Assembly (NCBI RefSeq): GCF_028610625.1
Contig: NZ_JAQQWU010000010.1
Location: 81,758 to 145,757, forward strand
DNA length: 64,000 nt
DNA from: Guptibacillus spartinae
GTDB taxonomy: Bacteria; Bacillota; Bacilli; Bacillales; Guptibacillaceae
Direction: 5' to 3'
Shown: in pieces, positions 60,239-64,000 of the stretch
Layout: each line of letters starts with the position of its first letter
Position numbering within the stretch: position 1 is the first letter of the stretch
The notes under the pieces: generated by a model
What the model was told of the DNA's origin: nothing
The model's input: the letters and a program-made list of their open reading frames with translations, nothing else
The model's database searches: none
Position numbers and translations under genes: made by a program

Positions 60239-61627
60239 ATGTACGATTTAAGCTCTAAATTTAACACATTCTATAGAAACCATGTCGTTTTATCTAATGA
60301 TGATCGGTCTAACTTAGTTGAAAAGAAAAACTTGAATGTGCGAAGGCTGAAAGAAGGTCTGATTGAATATAACGAAGAAAAAGGAAAAGATTACAAATTG
60401 GCAGAAGAACCTGTCGTACAAGGAAGCGTCGCTATGTACACTGTAACGCAAAACGAAAGCAATGATTATGATATTGATGTAGCAATTATCTTTGAAAAGG
60501 ACGCAATCCCATCAGGACCTATCGCTACAAAGAACTTCCTTGTGGAGGCATTAAAAAAGAAAACAACGCAATTTAATGTTCAGCCAGAAGCAAAGACCAA
60601 TTGTGTTCGTATTGAATATGCGGATGGTTACCACATTGATTTTGCAATTTATCGACGCTTTAAAAAAGAGGGGGAGGATGAATATACTTATGAACATTGT
60701 GGTGGACTAGAGTGGAGAGAGAGAAACCCCCGGTCCATTACCAAGTGGTTCAATGAGCAAAACAAAAACCACAATTATAGGTTGCGTGAGATTATTCGCT
60801 TGCTCAAGATGTTTAGTAAATCAAGATTGGGTATATGGAAAAATATGCCTGGAGGTTTGATTTTAAGTGTCCTGGCAGAAGAAAAAATCCAGGCGTATGA
60901 GAGAATAGATGAGCGATTCTATTATACCGTTAAAGAAATTAAGAATCGACTACTATGGAACAAAGAGGTCAAAAACCCTACAGATTCTTCAAAGAGCTTA
61001 AATCTCGTTAGCAGTGATAATGATAAGATGACGAATTTGTATAATCGCCTTTCTCATCAATTATCAAAACTAGAAGTGCTATTTGAACCGGATTGTACAA
61101 ATGTAAAAGCCATTGAAGCATGGGAGGGTTTTTTTAATCATTCATATTGGACAGAGCAAAAAGAATCCTTAAGTGAAGTTGGTGTATTGAAAAAAGCCCA
61201 TATGTCTTCCACTTCATTACAAGAGAGTCTAGACTATCGTGAAACAGAGGAATTTATCACTCATTATTTCGGGAAATCCCTAAAAAACTACCGTTTGGAA
61301 ATTGATTGTGTAGTGACCCACAGAGGGAAAAGGATAGGGTTGCTTAGTTCGATTTTAAGAAGAAGAGAACTTTTATTACCAGGCTACTATTTACAATTCT
61401 TCATTGCCCATACAGATGTTCCTGATCCCTATAAAGTCTTTTGGAAGGTGAAAAACGAAGGAGAAGTTGCCAAGGAAAAAGATAGTATTAGGGGACAAAT
61501 CTTCGAGGGTGGGAAGACCCACTCTGAACCAACATCTTTTAAAGGTAACCATTATGTAGAATGTTACATTGTAAAAAACGGGATAGTGAAGGCCAAAAGG
61601 CGAATATCCGTGCCAATCAAAGTTTAA
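60239..61627 (+). CDS. CBASS CD-NTase (cyclic oligonucleotide synthase) with C-terminal AGS-C-like domain
   Basis: A 462-residue CD-NTase. The catalytic site is intact: QGS at 61-63, acidic pair Asp78-Ile-Asp80 in DYDIDVAIIF, and third Asp134 in GYHIDFAIYRR. A helical OAS-type domain follows (about 165-330). The last 110 residues (LEIDCVVTHRGKRIG ... VECYIVKNGIVKAKRRISV) are beta-rich and resemble the AGS-C sensor domain of some SMODS-containing systems. It should make a cyclic di- or trinucleotide on infection to activate the SAVED effector. GAAAGGAGAGG lies before the ATG. No HORMA, TRIP13, Cap2 or Cap3 gene is present, so type I CBASS. Confidence 0.92.
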   Translation: MYDLSSKFNTFYRNHVVLSNDDRSNLVEKKNLNVRRLKEGLIEYNEEKGKDYKLAEEPVVQGSVAMYTVTQNESNDYDIDVAIIFEKDAIPSGPIATKNFLVEALKKKTTQFNVQPEAKTNCVRIEYADGYHIDFAIYRRFKKEGEDEYTYEHCGGLEWRERNPRSITKWFNEQNKNHNYRLREIIRLLKMFSKSRLGIWKNMPGGLILSVLAEEKIQAYERIDERFYYTVKEIKNRLLWNKEVKNPTDSSKSLNLVSSDNDKMTNLYNRLSHQLSKLEVLFEPDCTNVKAIEAWEGFFNHSYWTEQKESLSEVGVLKKAHMSSTSLQESLDYRETEEFITHYFGKSLKNYRLEIDCVVTHRGKRIGLLSSILRRRELLLPGYYLQFFIAHTDVPDPYKVFWKVKNEGEVAKEKDSIRGQIFEGGKTHSEPTSFKGNHYVECYIVKNGIVKAKRRISVPIKV

Positions 61628-61802
61628 TGAATTAGGGCAAGGTTCAAGGTAATAAACTTATTGAGATATCTTGAAGTCAAGTCTTCAAGTAAATCGGAGC
61701 GAAAGTTGAAGAATTATATAAATCATCTTTTTCCTATTAAGGTTTATTTTTACAAATAATAAGACTTCAACTATAATTATAGTATTCTTTCAAATGGGGT
61801 GA

Positions 61803-61895
61803 ATGGAATGTCTTTCCGAATTGTTCGAAGTAATTAGTTTTCGGGCTGTAAAAAAACGCGTAGCAGCCATCAAGGGAGAAGTGTGCCCTTTTTAA
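61803..61895 (+). CDS. Possible 30-residue basic small protein
   Basis: A short frame (ending RVAAIKGEVCPF) with GGGG just before its ATG, in the 366-base gap after CBASS. The rest of this gap (61628-61993) is AT-rich with a terminator at 61941. Very short, so it may be chance. Confidence 0.2.
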   Translation: MECLSELFEVISFRAVKKRVAAIKGEVCPF

Positions 61896-61940
61896 GAAAA
61901 CGAAGGCTTTGAATATAATCGGTAGTCATTTATTTAGCGC

Positions 61941-61973
61941 AACCAAGATGCTAAATAGTGTCTTGGTTTTTAC
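61941..61973 (+). terminator. Terminator-like hairpin before the methyltransferase gene
   Basis: AACCAAGA / TCTTGGTT stem, 14-base loop, TTTT tail. Confidence 0.75.
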
Positions 61974-61993
61974 ATTTGAAAGGTGGAAATCCA

Positions 61994-62743
61994 ATGACAG
62001 ATTTAAATTATGAAGAATTTTACGATAAAGTTGGAAAGATAAATGGGTGGGATTTTAGTAACTTACAGCTTACATCAGAAGGAGCTAAGTGGGAGTTCTA
62101 TGAAGAAGTATTAAAAAAAGTTAATGACACGGACATCCTTTTAGATATAGGCACAGGTGGTGGAGAAAATGTTCTGGAAATTGCCTCTTCTCTGCTTTTC
62201 CTTATAGGGATCGACCTTTCTACAAGTATGGCGGAAGCCGCGCAAAGGAATTTATTAAATTCAAAGGCGTCTAATGTGCGTTTTGTCCAAATGTCATCTG
62301 AAAACTTATTATTTCCTGATGGGTTTTTCAATGTTATCTCAAGCTGCCACGCTCCCTTCCATTCACAAGAAGTAGCGAGGGTTTTAAAAAAGGATGGAGT
62401 TTTCTTAACGCAACAAGTCAGTGAAGCAGATAAATGGAATATAAAAAAAGCTTTTGGAAGAGGGCAAGCTTATGAACTTTCAGATGGAATATTGAAAGAT
62501 CAATATACGCGAGAGCTTAAAGATGCTGGTTTCTCTGAAGTCCGATCCTTTGATTATGACGCCACAGATTATTATAAGAGACCGGAAGATCTATTATTTC
62601 TTCTTACCCACACACCTATAATTCCTCAGTTTGGTGAAGAAGAGAGGGATTATGAAATTTTAAAAAGCTTCATAGACAACAATCGAACTGCTGATGGAAT
62701 TCGTACAAATTCAAAAAGGTTTTTAATCATAGCTAAAAAGTGA
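61994..62743 (+). CDS. Class I SAM-dependent methyltransferase
   Basis: A 249-residue methyltransferase of the Methyltransf_11 type. Motif I is ILLDIGTGGGENVLEIA, motif II FLIGIDLSTSMAEAA and the post-I block NVRFVQMSSENLLFPDGFFNVI is cited in part. The ATG at 61994 has AGGTGG seven bases upstream. Substrate unknown. It is not part of the CBASS transcript, being separated from it by a terminator. Confidence 0.88.
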   Translation: MTDLNYEEFYDKVGKINGWDFSNLQLTSEGAKWEFYEEVLKKVNDTDILLDIGTGGGENVLEIASSLLFLIGIDLSTSMAEAAQRNLLNSKASNVRFVQMSSENLLFPDGFFNVISSCHAPFHSQEVARVLKKDGVFLTQQVSEADKWNIKKAFGRGQAYELSDGILKDQYTRELKDAGFSEVRSFDYDATDYYKRPEDLLFLLTHTPIIPQFGEEERDYEILKSFIDNNRTADGIRTNSKRFLIIAKK

Positions 62744-62757
62744 TATTGCTAATAGGG

Positions 62758-62794
62758 AAGGGCACAATTCTTATTTAGAGTCTTGTGCCCTTTA
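62758..62794 (+). terminator. Terminator after methyltransferase gene
   Basis: AAGGGCACAA / TTGTGCCCTT perfect stem with a 15-base loop. Confidence 0.85.
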
Positions 62795-62868
62795 GTGCTT
62801 TAATAGGAGAACTTATACTTAACGTTTAGTAAGCGCTTAATATATATAATATTTTGTAGGAGAGACAT

Positions 62869-63396
62869 ATGAACCTAAGAACAGAAAGATTAATTATACG
62901 TGATTTTGAAAAAGAAGATTGGAAAGAGGTATATAAATATACTTCTCAAGAAACTGTTATGGAATATATGCCGGAAGGTGTATTAACACAAGAAGAAACA
63001 AAGAAGTTTATAAGAGAAAACATGGGAGCCTCAGCTAAGAAATTTCCTGTGATCCTTATTGACAAGAAAATACTAATAGGGCATATTGAGTTTTTTAAAT
63101 ATTTTGGTGAACATTCTTATGAGATAGGATGGGCATTCAATCCGGAGTATTATAATAAAGGATATGCTTCGGAGGCTGCCCTTGCATTATTAAAATATGG
63201 CTTTGAAGTGTTGGAGTTACATAGAATTGTAGCTACATGCCAGCCAGAAAACGTTCCTTCCTATCGTGTTATGGAAAAGATCGGTATGAGGAGAGAAGGC
63301 TATTTTAAAAAATGCATTCCGCATGGGGATGGTTGGTGGGATGAATATTCTTACGGAATTTTAGAAGAAGAGTGGAAAAACGATAATATTGAATAA
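62869..63396 (+). CDS. GNAT-family N-acetyltransferase (RimJ/RimL type)
   Basis: A 175-residue acetyltransferase: NLRTERLIIRDFEKEDWKEVY at the start, the acetyl-CoA loop PEYYNKGYASEAALALL, and the RVMEKIGMRREGYFKKCIPHGDGWWDEYSYGI end block, cited in part, are all RimJ-like. These enzymes acetylate ribosomal protein N-termini or small molecules. GTAGGAGAG lies eight bases before the ATG. Confidence 0.92.
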   Translation: MNLRTERLIIRDFEKEDWKEVYKYTSQETVMEYMPEGVLTQEETKKFIRENMGASAKKFPVILIDKKILIGHIEFFKYFGEHSYEIGWAFNPEYYNKGYASEAALALLKYGFEVLELHRIVATCQPENVPSYRVMEKIGMRREGYFKKCIPHGDGWWDEYSYGILEEEWKNDNIE

Positions 63397-63471
63397 GATT
63401 GTAGCTTAGTGTTTAGTTAATAAAAATTAAATTAATTAGATTTATCTTGAATTAAAGTATTCAATTAAATC

Positions 63472-63499
63472 GGAGCTTATCTGTAATAAGATAGGCTTC
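63472..63499 (+). other. Hairpin related to those at 13511 and 17122
   Basis: GGAGCTTATCT / AGATAGGCTTC, 11 pairs with two wobbles. The T tail is weak. Its arm sequence recurs at 13515 and 17122. Confidence 0.5.
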
Positions 63500-63516
63500 T
63501 ATTTATGTAAAAAAGA

Positions 63517-63545
63517 TGGATTTATTAGCACTGTTTTGAAATAAT
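63517..63545 (+). promoter_or_regulatory. Promoter-like block, third copy
   Basis: TGGATT (63517-63522), 17-base spacer, AATAAT (63540-63545) followed by TGG. The segment GTTTTGAAATAATTGG matches the blocks at 13562 and 16146. The next start codon is 69 bases downstream. Confidence 0.5.
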
Positions 63546-63614
63546 TGGATCTAAGAGTGTTAACTAAGATTAGTAGCTAATTAATGTATTGTATTGCTTT
63601 AGGAGGATTTACGT

Positions 63615-63812
63615 TTGAATACCAAAAAACTAGATTTGATTATCTTATTAACCCTGACCATTGCAGTTCCGGTATGTACAATTCTACCGTACCTTGGAAT
63701 AACTCCAGATCTTATACTATTCTTCATCTTTCCAGTAGAAATTACCTTTTGCCTCATCGGAATAATGGCTTCTGTTTTAAGGATACAAACCAGTGGTTGG
63801 AAACAATCATAA
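63615..63812 (+). CDS. Small two-helix membrane protein
   Basis: Sixty-five residues with two membrane segments (about 7-25 and 31-52). TTG start with AGGAGG eight bases upstream. Behind the third copy of the shared promoter-like block. Function unknown. Confidence 0.65.
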   Translation: MNTKKLDLIILLTLTIAVPVCTILPYLGITPDLILFFIFPVEITFCLIGIMASVLRIQTSGWKQS

Positions 63813-63902
63813 CAAATATCAATGTACTGTAATCTCAGAGTGAACTGTATTAAAGGGGACTTTAGTAAAGGATCTAATTTCATTATTGCGGGGGAAGTGC
63901 TG

Positions 63903-64000
63903 GTGAAAATAATTAGAATAATTTTGGCAACTATTGTAGTTTCTCTATCTATTTATGGTTTGATAAGTGGAACAGCTGAAATTATATTGCCTTATTTAAT
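63903..64000 (+). CDS. Membrane or exported protein, N-terminal fragment cut by window end
   Basis: Thirty-two codons visible from a GTG with GGGGGAAG upstream. The sequence MKIIRIILATIVVSLSIYGL looks like a signal or membrane helix. The frame is open to the last base. Nothing more can be said. Confidence 0.55.
   Translation, partial: MKIIRIILATIVVSLSIYGLISGTAEIILPYL

Overview
The window looks like chromosome of a low-GC, endospore-forming Bacillaceae. Evidence for this is AGGAGG ribosome sites, many TTG/GTG starts, Rho-independent terminators, GerP-type germination proteins, a CotF-type coat protein, a Spo0E-type phosphatase, DacC, AdeR next to ald, and a MalK/MalR-type system. A marine or alkaliphilic relative of Bacillus is plausible, but I cannot fix the genus. 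No rRNA, tRNA, CRISPR array, insertion sequence or prophage was seen.

Layout. 1-4063: end of a sodium/solute symporter, then a histidine kinase and an NtrC-type regulator whose sigma-54 contact loop is missing. 4203-10486: a tight operon for 5-oxoproline (pyroglutamate) metabolism: YcsG transporter, PxpB, PxpA, PxpC, a dedicated biotin carrier and biotin carboxylase, and the YcsI/D-glutamate-cyclase-like hydro-lyase. 10616-20430: an accessory stretch of small membrane proteins, acetyltransferases (one of the streptothricin acetyltransferase family), a frameshifted SDR, a DUF4269 protein, a peptidase E-like protein, a DUF948 protein, a LURP-one protein, and an XRE regulator with a strong operator palindrome. 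20503-23133: spore cluster with three GerPA/PF-type proteins, a GerPC-like protein, an Hsp20 protein and a CotF-like protein. 23385-32974: MBL hydrolase, CYP152 peroxygenase, DacC, GMP reductase with PurBoxes, a VOC/GyrI/VOC/VOC operon, a DUF4825 lipoprotein group, phosphatidylserine decarboxylase and a Spo0E-like protein. 33072-41748: ald-adeR, PEP synthase, a T-box riboswitch (best-fit specifier CAA, glutamine) in front of an MFS transporter, and copC-copD. 41920-48936, all on the minus strand: DUF3189 protein, AEC transporter, malate/citrate symporter with its two-component system, and a DHA2 drug exporter. 49269-58464: methyltransferase, GrpB, secreted lipase, LTA synthase-family protein, MFS transporter and a RibD-C reductase. 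59023-61627: a two-gene CBASS anti-phage system (membrane-anchored SAVED effector plus CD-NTase with a C-terminal sensor-like domain). 61994-64000: methyltransferase, acetyltransferase, small membrane proteins, and a gene cut by the window end.

Things that cross gene boundaries. Two intergenic arrays of exact 20-bp period share the core TTTATTRGCYAAA although they lie about 27 kb apart. Three small membrane-protein genes carry nearly the same promoter-like block (TTTTGRAATAATTGG at the -10), suggesting a small regulon. The strongest candidates for new biology are the T-box/MFS unit, the period-20 arrays, the CBASS pair, and the NtrC-family regulator without GAFTGA beside the pyroglutamate operon.
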